A stretch of 64,000 bases of DNA from Zelonia costaricensis (GCA_030849075.1 JASAOO010003509.1:21489-85488); one strand, 5' to 3'; numbered from the stretch's first letter, positions 1 through 10,683 are shown. A program made the numbers and translations. The notes: generated by a model not told the origin, from the sequence alone.

Positions 1-1
1 G

Positions 2-163
2 GGTCGGCCGCGGGGGGTGGGGGTGGCGGAGCCCGCGGCAACGGGGGCGGCTGCAGCGAGGTCCAAAACGGCGCACCCCCGCTTGCCTGGAGTGGCGGGG
101 CACACCGGCTCTGTCCACCCGCAACCCGGCGGCGGACTGCGCCAGGCAACGCTGCGGTTCTGA
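2..163 (+). CDS. possible C-terminal fragment of an upstream gene
   Basis: This frame is open from the window edge to a TGA at 161-163 and gives 53 residues rich in Ala, Gly and Pro. About four fifths of its codons end in G or C, as in the confident genes here. The base composition changes right after the stop, where the sequence becomes more T-rich. No domain can be recognised, and the other two frames are also open over this short length, so composition is the only support. It could be the tail of a low-complexity protein, or simply GC-rich untranslated sequence. Confidence 0.33.
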   Translation, partial: GRPRGVGVAEPAATGAAAARSKTAHPRLPGVAGHTGSVHPQPGGGLRQATLRF

Positions 164-1752
164 GAAACCGGCTTAGCTCGGCGTGCTGCACGTGCCTCTC
201 GAGCGCTTCTTGTGCCCCCTTTTTTAAATTGCTTGTGGCGACGCGGCATAGAAGAGGTGTCAGCAGCCCAACCATAGATAACGGTGGTATCCCGGCGTTT
301 GACTTTCGTTTTGCTGTCGCGGCAGCGCTTCCACACTGCTCCATTCACGTCTTGGCGCTGGGCATTTCTCAGCACAAAGCTAAGGGTGTGTCCCTGCTGG
401 TTGGTTCAGGAAGAGCGGTTTTCTTTTCCCCCTGACTCCGCCCGCTCCTTTGACATGGGTGGCAGGACACACACGCACACCACTGCGAATACCAGCGTGT
501 CGCCCGCCACGCCTCGTCGCGCTGCACAGAAAACAGAAGCACTGAAAAAAAAGGCTTGTAGACGATGCAGATGTGACACGTGCACGTTTGTAGTGCCTTT
601 GTTCGGACATGCGTGCACCTTTGAGTTGATTTCGACGGACGAGTTGTGGCGTACGCTTCTGACTTGCCGGTTAGATGAGCAACTTTGTTGTCTCCTAGCT
701 TAATGCAGCGCTGCTGAGTTCACTGCGCATGTTCCCTTATCACCCCTTTCCTGCGTGTACTATCCCTCTCTCTCTTTACTGGACTTGTCGTCATGGTGGA
801 GCGTCCGCAAGCTACAAGGCGCTACCACTGCTCCGACGTCTTCCCACCTTCTCCCCGTCATCAGCCGTCCTGTACCACAACCCACTGTACGCTCACCCTC
901 GTATCTCTCTCTTCTGCCACCATTCCTCGCTCTGCGTCTGCTAGCCGGCTCGACGCAAACACACAGACACACACAAACGCACTCACGGTGTGTGTCGCAG
1001 AGTCGTGTAGGTCTCAAACACTTGTGTGCTGCCGACTTGGTTGCGCACGTTTTCGTCCGCCTCTTCCTACCCCATTCATCCCTGCTTTCCCCTCTTCCCA
1101 TCTTCATACACACTTTCCTTACACTTCCTTTCCCCATCTGCGACTACACGCAAGACGGGAACAGTGGGCTGCACGCCGCCGTGGGCATAGAGAACACCGC
1201 TTCTGAAAAGGAAAAAAAAGTTCAAGCAAACAAACCAGCACGAGCACGCTGCGCTCTTGTGTGTTTGTGTGTGCTTTCTCCTATTTTTAAGCTGGCAGGC
1301 ACGCCCTCTGCTGCTCCCACCTTCTTCGCCGTCTCCTCGCCTGCTTGTCGTTTGCCACCTCCAGGCCAGCTGTACGATCGACAGCGCTCGCGTTCGTCTC
1401 GTGGTGCTTCTTTTTCCCTTTTGTGTGTGTGCGCGTGCGTGCGTGTACAGCCTTCTTTGGCTCTTCCCCCTTCTTTTATTGCTTTGCCTGCGTGTTCTTC
1501 TCGACTCCACATCATCAGGGTGCGCTTCGCGGCATCTACTGTCCTCCTCTCGTCCCTTCGTCTTTGGTGACTTGCGCAGGTGTACCGGGCCCCCCCGTCG
1601 TCTGCCTGCTTTCGCAGCCGCCCCGCGCCCTTTTTTCTTCCCTCTTCTTCGTCCCCCCTTTAACAGCAGCTTGATTTGCCGTTGTGCTTCCCTTTGCCTC
1701 TCGCGTTCTCTCTCCGCCCCTGTGTTTTTTGTGTGCCCCACCGTGAAGGACA
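164..1752 (+). other. intergenic region upstream of the CCDC6-like gene
   Basis: No gene is supported. Open frames here are short, biased to Ser, Pro, Leu, Cys and Phe, and are by-products of pyrimidine-rich DNA. Short CA and TG tracts occur near 470-480, 960-980 and 1257-1270. The last 120 bases hold a strong pyrimidine tract and a plausible splice acceptor, listed separately. Confidence 0.7.
1629..1666 (+). promoter_or_regulatory. putative trans-splice acceptor for the CCDC6-like gene
   Basis: An almost unbroken C/T tract is followed by the first downstream AG at 1665-1666, about 86 bases before the ATG at 1753. This is the usual layout of a spliced-leader addition site in trypanosomatids. 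The exact AG is inferred. Confidence 0.55.
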
Positions 1753-3051
1753 ATGGCCGCCGTCGCCGCAGTTCCCCGCGGAGAGGCGCTCGCGTCGGTG
1801 CACGAGATGTCGACGGAGCGCTTGCGCCGCGAGTACGTGTCGCTGAAGAGCACGAGCTACTCGCTGACCGTCGAGGAGTCGCACCTCATGAGCAAGATCG
1901 ACAAGCTGCGCGAGGAGTCCGTCCGGGCGGAGCTGAATGCGGAGATGAAGGAGGAGCAGGTATCGAACCAGCTCTTCCGCCGCCTGGACGGCGCCGAGAA
2001 GGAGGTGCAGCGATACCAGGGGATGCTCAAGGAGGAGGAGCACGAAACAGAGACGCTGAGCAAGCGCATCAAGGAGATGCGCAGCCAGCAGACCGAGGTC
2101 GAGAACACGCTGGAGGAGCGGCAGGAGTACCTCCTCATGAACCTGCAGCGGAAGCTGCTCGAAATGGCGCGCAAGAAGACGGCGGTGGAGCAAGAGCTCA
2201 TGACGGAGCGGCAGAAGTACCTGGACGTGCTCGTCACCCGCCTCAACATGTTACGCGGCCGCAGCGGTGGCGTCTCTAGCGCAGAGTCCTCAGCCGTGCT
2301 GCACCCGCAGCCCGTTGTGGCCGAGGCTGCCGCTCCGCCGCTGGAGCGGCACGTGGACGTCATGCTGCCACCCCCGACAACGGCGACCGCGACTGTGCCG
2401 CGGGTGCTGCCGTCCACGACCGACGCGTTCTCCGTGCCCTCGGCGGAGAAGTCGCTGCAGGACGACGTCTGCTCCGGCGCCACGTCGCACCTGCCGCTTG
2501 CCACGTCCTCACCACTGACAATGCCAGCGGCCGCTGCTGGGCCAGGCAAGCGGTCCGTTGATGCCGCTGGCGTCAGCACCCCACGTGGGATGCCGAAGGC
2601 GATGAGTGGGCGGCTCAGCTGCTCCACGACGCCGCGTTCGACGGAGTTGACGCCGCGCTCGTCGCACTCGTCTGAGACGCACTACGCAGTCGTGGAGCTG
2701 GAGCAGAAGCTAAACCAGCTGCTGGTGGAGCAGGCGTCCGCGATGCAGCGGACGAGCGCGACGGAGAAGCAGTGCATGGAGCTGACGGCGAAGCTGCGGG
2801 CGGTGCAGGAGGCCACATTCCTCGACCGTGCGCGGGCGACCAAGATGAAAGAGGAGCTGAAGGAGGCACGCGCGCGGCTGTCGGAGGTGGAGTCGGGCAC
2901 TGTGCCGACGACATCCTTCGACGACAGCTCCTTCATGAGCGGCAGGAACCTGTCCTTCGACCACGCCGGGTCGTTCACGATGACGAGCCTGTCGCTGCGT
3001 GAGCGCACGCGGGAGCTGCTGTCCTCGGTACCCCCGCCAAACCCGAACTAG
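1753..3051 (+). CDS. CCDC6-like coiled-coil protein (DUF2046 type)
   Basis: The predicted protein has 432 residues. Residues 20-170 form a long coiled coil containing four copies, spaced 27-30 residues apart, of a block resembling E-E/R-x-x-Y-x-x-N-x-L-x-R-x-L (near 66, 94, 121 and 151). That periodic block is typical of the CCDC6/DUF2046 family, where Glu-rich and Asn-x-Leu-x-Arg-Lys-Leu segments repeat. A Ser/Thr/Pro/Ala-rich linker (about 170-300) follows, then a second coiled coil (about 310-380) and a Ser-rich tail. The ATG at 1753 is taken because it starts the coherent coding sequence and lies just downstream of a good splice acceptor. In animals CCDC6 is a cytosolic or nuclear phosphoprotein linked to DNA damage signalling; no role is implied here beyond coiled-coil scaffolding. 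The family assignment rests on repeat pattern only. Confidence 0.8.
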   Translation: MAAVAAVPRGEALASVHEMSTERLRREYVSLKSTSYSLTVEESHLMSKIDKLREESVRAELNAEMKEEQVSNQLFRRLDGAEKEVQRYQGMLKEEEHETETLSKRIKEMRSQQTEVENTLEERQEYLLMNLQRKLLEMARKKTAVEQELMTERQKYLDVLVTRLNMLRGRSGGVSSAESSAVLHPQPVVAEAAAPPLERHVDVMLPPPTTATATVPRVLPSTTDAFSVPSAEKSLQDDVCSGATSHLPLATSSPLTMPAAAAGPGKRSVDAAGVSTPRGMPKAMSGRLSCSTTPRSTELTPRSSHSSETHYAVVELEQKLNQLLVEQASAMQRTSATEKQCMELTAKLRAVQEATFLDRARATKMKEELKEARARLSEVESGTVPTTSFDDSSFMSGRNLSFDHAGSFTMTSLSLRERTRELLSSVPPPNPN

Positions 3052-4326
3052 GCCGTGTTTGCGTCCGTCGTCTCGTCCACCTCTCCGCGCCCCGCTTCGC
3101 TGCTTTTTGCCCCCTTCGCACTGTAACTGCGAAAAGAAAAAAAAGTGGCGCGAGTGTCTCTGTGCACGGTGCACTGCTGGTCCTTTCCGCACGGTGTTCG
3201 TTGTGTTTCCCTTTTTTCTGTCCTGGGGACTGCACCGAGTCCCTGGGCCTTCCCCCCGTCTTCCCCTCTGCTCCGTCTCTCTGTGTGTCCCTTCTCCCGC
3301 AGCGTCGGGGGGTGTTTTGCGTGCCGTGGATGCTCCTGGGCTGTGTCGATACACACATGCCCCTTGCTGGCTCGCACTCCTGCCGCCCCACCCTCCTTGT
3401 CGATTCTTTGTGTGTGCTGCGTGTCTGTGCACCGTGTGCACCGCCGCAGGTGAGAGCAGGCGGGAGGCTCTTGGTTGCCTCCTGTCCTTTATGGTGTTGG
3501 TTTCGGTGTTGGTCTGCGCCACAAGGGTGGCCGTAGGTGCCGGGGCTCCGGACCTCGACTTGACTGAGCGCGTGCTTGTGCACCTGTGTGTGTGTGTGTG
3601 GGTCTGTGTGTGACCTTTGCTTTTGCTCGTCTCTTAGCTGGTCTCTTTCACGTTCCCTGGGCACGCTGCCCACTCGCTCGCGGTTGCTGCGATGCCGACT
3701 GCGTTGTTGTCTTCGATCGCGAGGGGGTGGGGGCGGGCAAGCGTGTGGTGGAAAGGATGGAGAGGTCGCAGCGTGCTCGCGATCGTAGACGCTCGTTGGT
3801 TGCAAGCCATGTGCTTCGAACGTCCCTGACGAAAGCTGAAAAAGAAGAGAAGAGCGAAGCACGCCAGTAGCAGTGACCAATCGCGCCTCGCTGGCCGGCC
3901 AACAAGAGGGGGAAGTGGAGAACATGATGAGTGTTTTGCTGGAGCCCTGCTCACCGCTATGCATCACCCTGTACTCGCCCTTCTTCTTTTCCTCGTCTTC
4001 GTCTCGGTTCTGATTCTCCACTTCTGCGCACCAACTCAACACCCTCACTTGCCGTCGCACAGCGTACAGCTCCCAGCTGCTGATTCGCTTTCGTGCCTCT
4101 TTTGTTACGTGGCTCCTCCACAACACACCCCTTTTTTCGGGCCCGCTTTTCTGGCGTCTCTCTCTTCATTTCTTCGCTGTGGTGTAAGTCAAGGTGACGC
4201 CCTCAAACGTGGCACATACACACACACACACACACACAAGCAGATAGCAAGGGGGCGGGTTCATTTTTCTTCTCTGGTGTCGCCCTGGCGCGCTTTCACG
4301 CAAAGGGAGGAACGCAAGCTGTCGTC
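3052..4326 (+). other. intergenic region with (TG)n and (CA)n tracts
   Basis: No gene is supported. It holds the 3' UTR of the CCDC6-like gene, a TG tract near 3587-3612, and a pyrimidine tract at about 4134-4175 followed by AG at 4187-4188. A second, shorter tract leads to AG at 4304-4305. Either AG could be the splice acceptor for the gene at 4327. Confidence 0.6.
4218..4238 (+). repeat. (AC)n microsatellite
   Basis: About ten uninterrupted AC units lie in the 5' flank of the gene at 4327. Such dinucleotide tracts are common in Leishmaniinae spacers. Confidence 0.95.
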
Positions 4327-4896
4327 ATGGTGCTATCCTCTTCCGAAGCTGATGACTGCGTTAGTGAGGAGCAGCGGCAGTACAGTCGGCGCTGCGTCAT
4401 GCTGCGCGAAGAGCGCCAGAAACGCGAAGACGCTCTCGCTGAGGAAGCGGCGGCGTGGGATGCGGTGAGCGCGGCCTGCATCAACTGGTGCGTTTCCGCG
4501 TGGGCGGAAGAGGAAGCCCGCTGGCGAGCGCGTCCCACGCCTCCACCGCCGCCGCCGTATGCGTTTCAGTTCCGCGCCGGCACCACGGAGTCCGTGCTCC
4601 CTCCCGGCGAGGCCGGTGACGGCGCGCGCGCGCTTCTGCGCGGCGGCCCTGGCACCCCAACGCACGTGGCCGAGACGGAGCTGTCGGAGTGGGAGCAGGA
4701 GAACCGCGCCGACCTGGAGGCCTGGGAGAGCCTGGAGCGGAGCGACATGGCTGCTGCGATGCTCCACATTCTCACTTCCCAGCACCAGCGCGATGTGGCG
4801 ATACGCAAGCGCGCGTGTCGGCGGGTGCTGAAGAGTGCGACTGCCCTCGAGTGGGTCTCCTACCCGCAGTACCGCGAGTCCCGGATGCTTTTGTGA
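4327..4896 (+). CDS. small hypothetical protein, 189 residues
   Basis: I do not recognise this protein. It has a charged, Glu/Arg-rich N-terminal half that is probably helical (residues 15-70), a run of six prolines near residues 71-77, and a Trp- and Glu-rich C-terminal half ending in a basic stretch. There is no signal peptide or membrane segment. Support comes from strong G/C bias at third positions through the whole frame, a composition unlike the Ser/Pro/Leu shadows in the flanks, and position downstream of pyrimidine tracts with AG acceptors at 4187-4188 and 4304-4305. The ATG at 4327 is the first in frame after those acceptors. It could be a small complex subunit; nothing in the sequence says which. 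Confidence 0.72.
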   Translation: MVLSSSEADDCVSEEQRQYSRRCVMLREERQKREDALAEEAAAWDAVSAACINWCVSAWAEEEARWRARPTPPPPPPYAFQFRAGTTESVLPPGEAGDGARALLRGGPGTPTHVAETELSEWEQENRADLEAWESLERSDMAAAMLHILTSQHQRDVAIRKRACRRVLKSATALEWVSYPQYRESRMLL

Positions 4897-6795
4897 CAAC
4901 TTTACGCTTCCGCAAGGCACACGCCCCGGCATTAGACATTTTCTGTGCTTTCCATTTTTTCGTGAGGGGTGATCTCAGAAGTATGACCATCGAACCGCGA
5001 CGACAAGCACTATTTTATCGCGGATACGACTCTTGCGTAGCCCTGCTCTCTAATGCCGGGCGTTTTCTCTTTTTGTTTTTTTAGCCTTTGCCGCCTTCAG
5101 CCCCCTCACTCGTCCTCTTAGCTCGACTGAAGCAACTCTGGAACGCTTGCACCGTACTGCTCTTTTTTGTCCTGCTTTTCCCTCCTGTCCCTTCTGGCGA
5201 CGAGCGTTCGCAGGCACGGCACGCACGTCGCGCGGAGGCAGCGTGCGTCAGCCTGCGCGAATCTTCGAGAGGCTCAGTGCACCTCGTGCTTGAACCCGCG
5301 CGCGTCGCGTTGTCACCTTCAGGGCGTTCCACCTCTTCTCCTTTTATGCTCCGCACGCACGGCAGCACGCAACGCCTTCGGTTACGTGCGCCTCTCGTCC
5401 CCTCCCCGCCTTGCTCTTCTCCTCCTTCTCGTCTCCCCCTTTTACTCCCCCTCCCTCCCCCATGTACAGCATGACATGCCCCTCGCTGCCTGCAGCGAGC
5501 GCCGGCTCGCGCAGTGCACTGCTTGAACTCTTCCTTACGAAAAAAAAGAAGTCATTGATGAAACACGAAACAGAAAACCAACACCAGTCCACACACACAC
5601 ACACAGATACACTCACGCACACACGCGCACAGCCGCTGGCTCGGCGAAGGCATCTCACTGAGTTGTGGCCCGCTCACACGTTGTCGTCTTCCGCGCCGCT
5701 GGAGTTCTTTTCGTGCGCTGCCAAGACAGACGACCCTGCTCCTTCACCATGTGGCAGACGGGAGGAGGGCACTTGACGACCCATCCGTTGGCCCACAGAG
5801 GACGCGTTCCCGCGCACACCGGCCTTGTACCGCTACGTTCTCACAACCCCTGAGGCCCGACTACCCCTGTTCAATGCCTCCGCTTCCCACATCGCGCGTA
5901 CCGATGCTGGTGCTTCGCCACTCCTCCGCTACTTCCGCCCTCTTCCTTCCCGCAACGGCGCACCTCATTCAGTTTCTGCCTCTGACACGAAACCACTAGG
6001 GCAACCAAGAAACATCATCAGCAAAACTACCCAGGCGTGGCGTCGACTCCGTGAGGCATTCAGTAGAGGTGTGCGTGTGCGCGGCCGGTGCTCATCGCCT
6101 GCACACACGGCCACACCCTCCGAAGCAACGACAAAGGAAAAAAAAAGAACATCGAACACGTAGAGCAACGCAAAAAGGCAAACATGCACGCGAAGATGGC
6201 GGTGCTGTGTGCGGCGTGCGTGGACACGGCGTCGGAGGCTGCGGTGAGGTGGACGACGGGGGTGCACATTTGGCAAGGGCGCGGCTCGCTGCGCGCGGCA
6301 GAGCGAGCTTTCCGGGAGGTGCCACAGGCCACTGCGGCGTGCACGGCGGCGCGGATGCGGTGGCCCGCTTCTGCCAGCCCAGCGTCACCGCGCTCTCCGC
6401 CGTTGTCCTCGCTGGCGCCGCCTTTTTCTGGGCTGAACTGCGCCACTCACGGGGTGGCACGTCAGACCGCTGCATCTGCTGCGGGGCGGCAGTGGGCCAG
6501 CCCCGCCTCCACAACCGCCGCCGCCGCTCCCGCGCCGCACGCCCTGTCGCGCTCCTCCGCTCTGCCCCTCTGCCCCTCTGCCACTGCCACCGGCTCCTCC
6601 CCCTGCTCGCACTCCTCCCTCTATCTCGCCTGCTCACGCCACGGCACGCGCTGCGTTTCACGTGGTGCACTCGCGCCTCTGTCGTCCCCGCACACGACCC
6701 TGTGCACTGCGTGCAGAGCTATCGCTACCCACTCACCATCACTTTTACTAAGTAAGGCAACCAACCTCCGTGGCGTCCGTTCCAGCAAGGCCACC
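4897..6795 (+). other. long intergenic/5' region before AsnRS
   Basis: No separate gene is supported. The frame of AsnRS remains open upstream to about 6088 with in-frame ATGs at 6184 and 6196, so the 3' part could encode an alternative N-terminal extension (see findings). A pyrimidine-rich stretch at about 6545-6640 is followed, after mixed sequence, by AG at 6715-6716, the likeliest acceptor for a message starting at the ATG at 6796. Confidence 0.6.
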
Positions 6796-8814
6796 ATGGA
6801 GAACGAGCAGCAGCGCGCCGCTGCCACCGAGCAGCTAAAGGCCATCGTGGGCCTGGACGAGAAGGGGGCCAAGGACCTCTCGAGCAAGCCCGAGCGCGTG
6901 GCGGACGTGCTCGCCTTTTTTGCGCAGCACGGCATGAATGCCTGCTCGCCGCGCGAGCAGAAGGTCATGCTCTTCAGTGTGTGGACCAAGGTCAAGAAGA
7001 CGGCCCACCGCGACCCCGTCGCAAGCTTCATCCTCGAGGGCAAGCTCGACAGCACGCAGAAGGTCGACGCGGCCATCAAGTTCGTTAATGCGGCCACAAG
7101 CGCCGCGGTCGACGCGGCTGCGATGTCGGCCGAGTGCGGCGTCGGTGTGACGGTGTCGCAGGCGGACGTGGACAAGACTGTTGCCGAGGCGCTTGCCAGC
7201 GAGGACCCGGCGGCGCTGAAGGCGAAGTGGGACAAGAACCCGAACATGATGCTTGGCCAGATGCGCCGCATTGACGCCCTCCGCTGGGCCGACATCGAGC
7301 ACGTCCGCGCTGCCCTGGAGGCGCAGGTGCCGGCGATCGTCCACAACGTCGTGACGAAGGCGAAGCCGGCGGCAGCGCCGGCGGCCGCCGAGGAGGACAC
7401 CGCGTCGCCGGCCGCGAAGAAGGAGGTCGTGGCGTGCCCCCAGAACAGTGACTTCAGGGCCGCGGCGCAGGGTCTGCCGCGCACCCCGATCGGCCAGCTG
7501 CCGTTGCACAAGGAGGGCGTGTGTGTGTACGTGGTGGGCTGGGCGCACCGCGTGCGCCACCAGTCGCGCATGTCCTTCATTGTGCTGCGTGACGGCTCTG
7601 GCTTCATTCAGTGCGTCTTCAACGGCGCCACCGAGCCGTTCCACCGCGAGTCGTGCGTGGCCATCCGCGGGACGCTGCACAGTGAGCCCAAGGCGAAGTC
7701 GGAGCTGCAGCCGCCGATGGAGCTGCACGTGGACGAGTACGCCGTCGTCGGCAACTCGGACGGCACCATTGAGACGATCATCACGGCGGAGAGCTCGGTC
7801 GACAAGCTGTACGACCAGCGTCACATCGTCGCCCGTGGCACGGTCGGCTCGTCGGTGCTGAAAGTCCGCCACGAGCTGCTGCGTGCGTTCCGCGAGTACT
7901 TCTGGTCGCGTCAGTACTACGAGGTGACGCCGCCGACGCTGGTGCAGACGCAGGTCGAGGGCGGCTCGACCCTCTTCGACGTGCTCTACTACAACGAGAA
8001 GTCGTACCTGACGCAGTCGTCGCAGCTGTACCTGGAGACGGTGACGGCGTCGCTGGGCAACGTGTACTGCTGCTTGCCGAGCTACCGCGCCGAGAAGTCC
8101 AAGACGAAGCGCCATCTCAGCGAGTTCACCCACCTCGAGGCCGAGTACGACGTGTGCAGCTTCGAGGACATGCTGAACCACCTGGAGGAGATGATCACGC
8201 ACGTGACGCGCACCGTCGTCGAGCGTGTGGGCGACCTCGTCGCGCTGCTGAACCCGGACCAGCTTGTGGACCCCAACGGCAACGTGCGCGACCCGGACAA
8301 CTACAAGTTCATGCCGCACCGCCCCTTCCGCCGCCTGCGCTACGCCGATGCCATCACGTTCTGCAACGAGAACGGCATCCTCAACTCGGAGACAGGCAAG
8401 CCGTTCGAGTTCGGCGACGACATCACCGACCAGCCGGAGCGCGCCATGGTGGCGAAGCTGGGCGAGTTCGTGTTCATGACCCACTTCCCCGCGCAGATGA
8501 AGTCCTTCTACATGCAGCGCGACCCCGCCGACGAGACGCTGACGGAGTCGGTCGACGTGCTCGCGCCTGGCATCGGTGAGGTCGTTGGCGGGTCTATGCG
8601 TATGTACAAGTACGACGAGCTGCTGAACGCGTACAAGCGCGAGAGCCTCGACCCGTCCACGTACTACTGGTACACGGACCAGCGCCGTTACGGCGGTGCC
8701 CCGCACGGCGGCTTTGGCCTCGGGGTGGAGCGGCTGCTGGTGTGGATGCTGAACCTCGACAGCGTGAAGGACGCGTGCATGTACCCGCGGTACATGGGTC
8801 GCTGCAAGCCGTAG
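6796..8814 (+). CDS. asparaginyl-tRNA synthetase with a GlnRS-like N-terminal domain
   Basis: This class IIb synthetase (672 residues) charges tRNA-Asn with asparagine using ATP. Residues about 8-185 resemble the N-terminal appended domain of eukaryotic glutaminyl-tRNA synthetase: ECGVGV at 113-118 and LRWAD at 162-166 are typical of that domain. A Lys/Ala/Pro linker (186-215) follows, then an OB-fold anticodon-binding domain (about 240-330) and the catalytic core. Motif 2 is SYRAEKSKTKRHLSEF near 428-443, and motif 3 is GFGLGVERL at 639-647 with its invariant Arg646. Following THLEAEY after motif 2 and the absence of an AspRS bacterial insertion support AsnRS over AspRS. The ATG at 6796 is in a good context (ACC ATG G) and begins the conserved protein. 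Trypanosomatids generally use one gene for both cytosolic and mitochondrial AsnRS, so dual targeting is expected but not shown here. Confidence 0.96.
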   Translation: MENEQQRAAATEQLKAIVGLDEKGAKDLSSKPERVADVLAFFAQHGMNACSPREQKVMLFSVWTKVKKTAHRDPVASFILEGKLDSTQKVDAAIKFVNAATSAAVDAAAMSAECGVGVTVSQADVDKTVAEALASEDPAALKAKWDKNPNMMLGQMRRIDALRWADIEHVRAALEAQVPAIVHNVVTKAKPAAAPAAAEEDTASPAAKKEVVACPQNSDFRAAAQGLPRTPIGQLPLHKEGVCVYVVGWAHRVRHQSRMSFIVLRDGSGFIQCVFNGATEPFHRESCVAIRGTLHSEPKAKSELQPPMELHVDEYAVVGNSDGTIETIITAESSVDKLYDQRHIVARGTVGSSVLKVRHELLRAFREYFWSRQYYEVTPPTLVQTQVEGGSTLFDVLYYNEKSYLTQSSQLYLETVTASLGNVYCCLPSYRAEKSKTKRHLSEFTHLEAEYDVCSFEDMLNHLEEMITHVTRTVVERVGDLVALLNPDQLVDPNGNVRDPDNYKFMPHRPFRRLRYADAITFCNENGILNSETGKPFEFGDDITDQPERAMVAKLGEFVFMTHFPAQMKSFYMQRDPADETLTESVDVLAPGIGEVVGGSMRMYKYDELLNAYKRESLDPSTYYWYTDQRRYGGAPHGGFGLGVERLLVWMLNLDSVKDACMYPRYMGRCKP

Positions 8815-10359
8815 TGTGTGAGCAGAGCAAAGAAGAAAGAAAAGAAAAACATAGGCGGTGGGGTAGCGTGTGTGCACATCTCCTCTCTCGTCGCGTCGCC
8901 GCGCTGCGGCGTTCATGCAGCGTTGTCAGTAAGTTCTCAAGGCGAGGGGGAGGGGAGGGGGGCACAGACACAGACGTCCAGTCGCGCATCGGCGCGCCTG
9001 CCGCACTTGCTTGTCATCGGTGTGTTCTTCTTTTTTGTTTGTTTGTTTTCGATCTACCCATCGCCGGCGCGTTGATGGAGCGAGCGTGCGTCGCACTGTG
9101 TGGGCCGGAAGTATCTCTTGTTTCTTTACTGGTCTCGACTTGGTGGGGAAGGATGGAGGCGGTGCAACTTCTTGCTTTTGCGCTTGTGCTGCGCATGCCG
9201 GGCAGTGGCTCGGGTGCATCATGGCGTGGCTTAGTCGGGAGGAAAGGGGGAGGGGGTGAGGGACGGGGGATGGGTCTGGGGGTGGGGGAGGCGATCGAGG
9301 CGAGAAGGAGACGGACACGGGGAAGGCATTCGAGCGTCTTGCAAGGAGCCCCCCTCCCCCTGCCGTTGATTCGCGCCTCTCCGCTGCTGCTGCACCAGCA
9401 CCGCCGTGCGGGCGCTTCTTCAGGCGGAGGTGCTCTGTGTGAGTGGCCCACCTCTCCCCGCCTCCTCTGATCCAGCTGTGCCCCAAAACGGATGCGCACC
9501 CCAGGCTCCGCCTCGCTCGCGCGTCTGTCAGCTCGTCACCCCCTCCCTCTGCGCTCTGCTTCTCCTCCCCCCCCCTCAGTGCTTCCATCGGTTGCTTCCG
9601 TTTTTTTTTTTTTTCGTCCCTCACTTTTTTGCCGTTCATGCTTCCACGCTTCACGCGTCAACCTCACACATTCACAATCCCTCCCTCCCCCCCTCTCCCC
9701 CAGTCCTCCTCCTCCTCCTCTTCCTCCACACGGCGCCTTGTGCGCTCTCTTCTTTCTTCTTCTTTGCATCGGTGTGCGTGCCTGTGTGTGTGTGTGAGAA
9801 AGAGGGCTTAGCCGGCTTCTGAGCGGAGGTTGCGGGCAATCCACGCAAGCACGGCACACGAGCCGCGAACGGTGGTGCGGCTCAGTGCCCCATTCGTTGA
9901 GACAGAAGAAAGACGCGAATGGGGGGGGGGGGAGGGACGAAAAAGGGCGGTTTGCTCGGGCTGTTTTCAGAAACCGGGTGCGGAGGGCAGACGGCTCTAA
10001 ATTCGATGCCTGTATAAGCAAAGCATGGCACGCGCAAAACACACACGCGCCGAATGCGAAAGTGCAACTGAGACTCCCTTCTGAGTCTACACAAGTTTTA
10101 GGTGAGGCAAAAGCATCAGAAGAAGAAGCCGACGCTGAGTCTGCTCGAAGAAAGCGCGACATCGTGTCAGACTCGAGGAGAACGACAGACAATTGAGAAA
10201 ATGGCATGCGAGGCTGCACTCACCCATCCCCGTACGCTCTCACACCCGCAAAATCGCCCCGAGTCGCACCACCTCGCGTCTTTCTTGTTCTTGTCTTGAA
10301 CAGAGACCCGAGCAAGAAACAGAAAGGGGGAGAGCTCGCTTCCAGTTCCTTAAAGGATC

Positions 10360-10389
10360 GGGGGGGGGGGGTAGTGGGGGGGGCAGGGG
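10360..10389 (+). repeat. G-rich tract with quadruplex potential
   Basis: Twelve G, a four-base spacer that itself contains a G, eight G, CA, then four G lie on the coding strand. This is enough for four G-runs of three or more. If transcribed it would be in the 5' flank of the AP-2 sigma message or the 3' UTR of AsnRS. Confidence 0.8.
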
Positions 10390-10683
10390 AAGGCCCTGGC
10401 CAATGACTTCGTTAGAACTCAGAATCTCGAAAACAAGAGGCGAGTTTTTGGGTAAAGGCGGCGGTGTTCTCTCGCCGTTGTCTTCCCCACCCCGTAAGCG
10501 GGAAAGCCGCCTCTCCACGCCTCTTTCTTTTTGCGGGTCATGTACGCCCCTTTGAAACATCACTTTGACACTTCACCTTCACACACTACACGCACACACC
10601 TAATGCGTGCTGGCTCCCTTTTCTTCTACAGCGTATCGCCTGCTGGTCTTCGACGGCTCCTTCGCGCCCCTTCGACACCGCCT

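Noticed and set aside
755..1570. Plus-strand frame before the CCDC6-like gene
   Set aside because: The translation is low-complexity Ser/Pro/Leu and crosses the CA-rich and splice-tract sequence.
6835..8916. Long open frame on the minus strand across AsnRS
   Set aside because: It overlaps a complete, motif-rich gene; with G/C-biased third positions the opposite strand often lacks stop codons.
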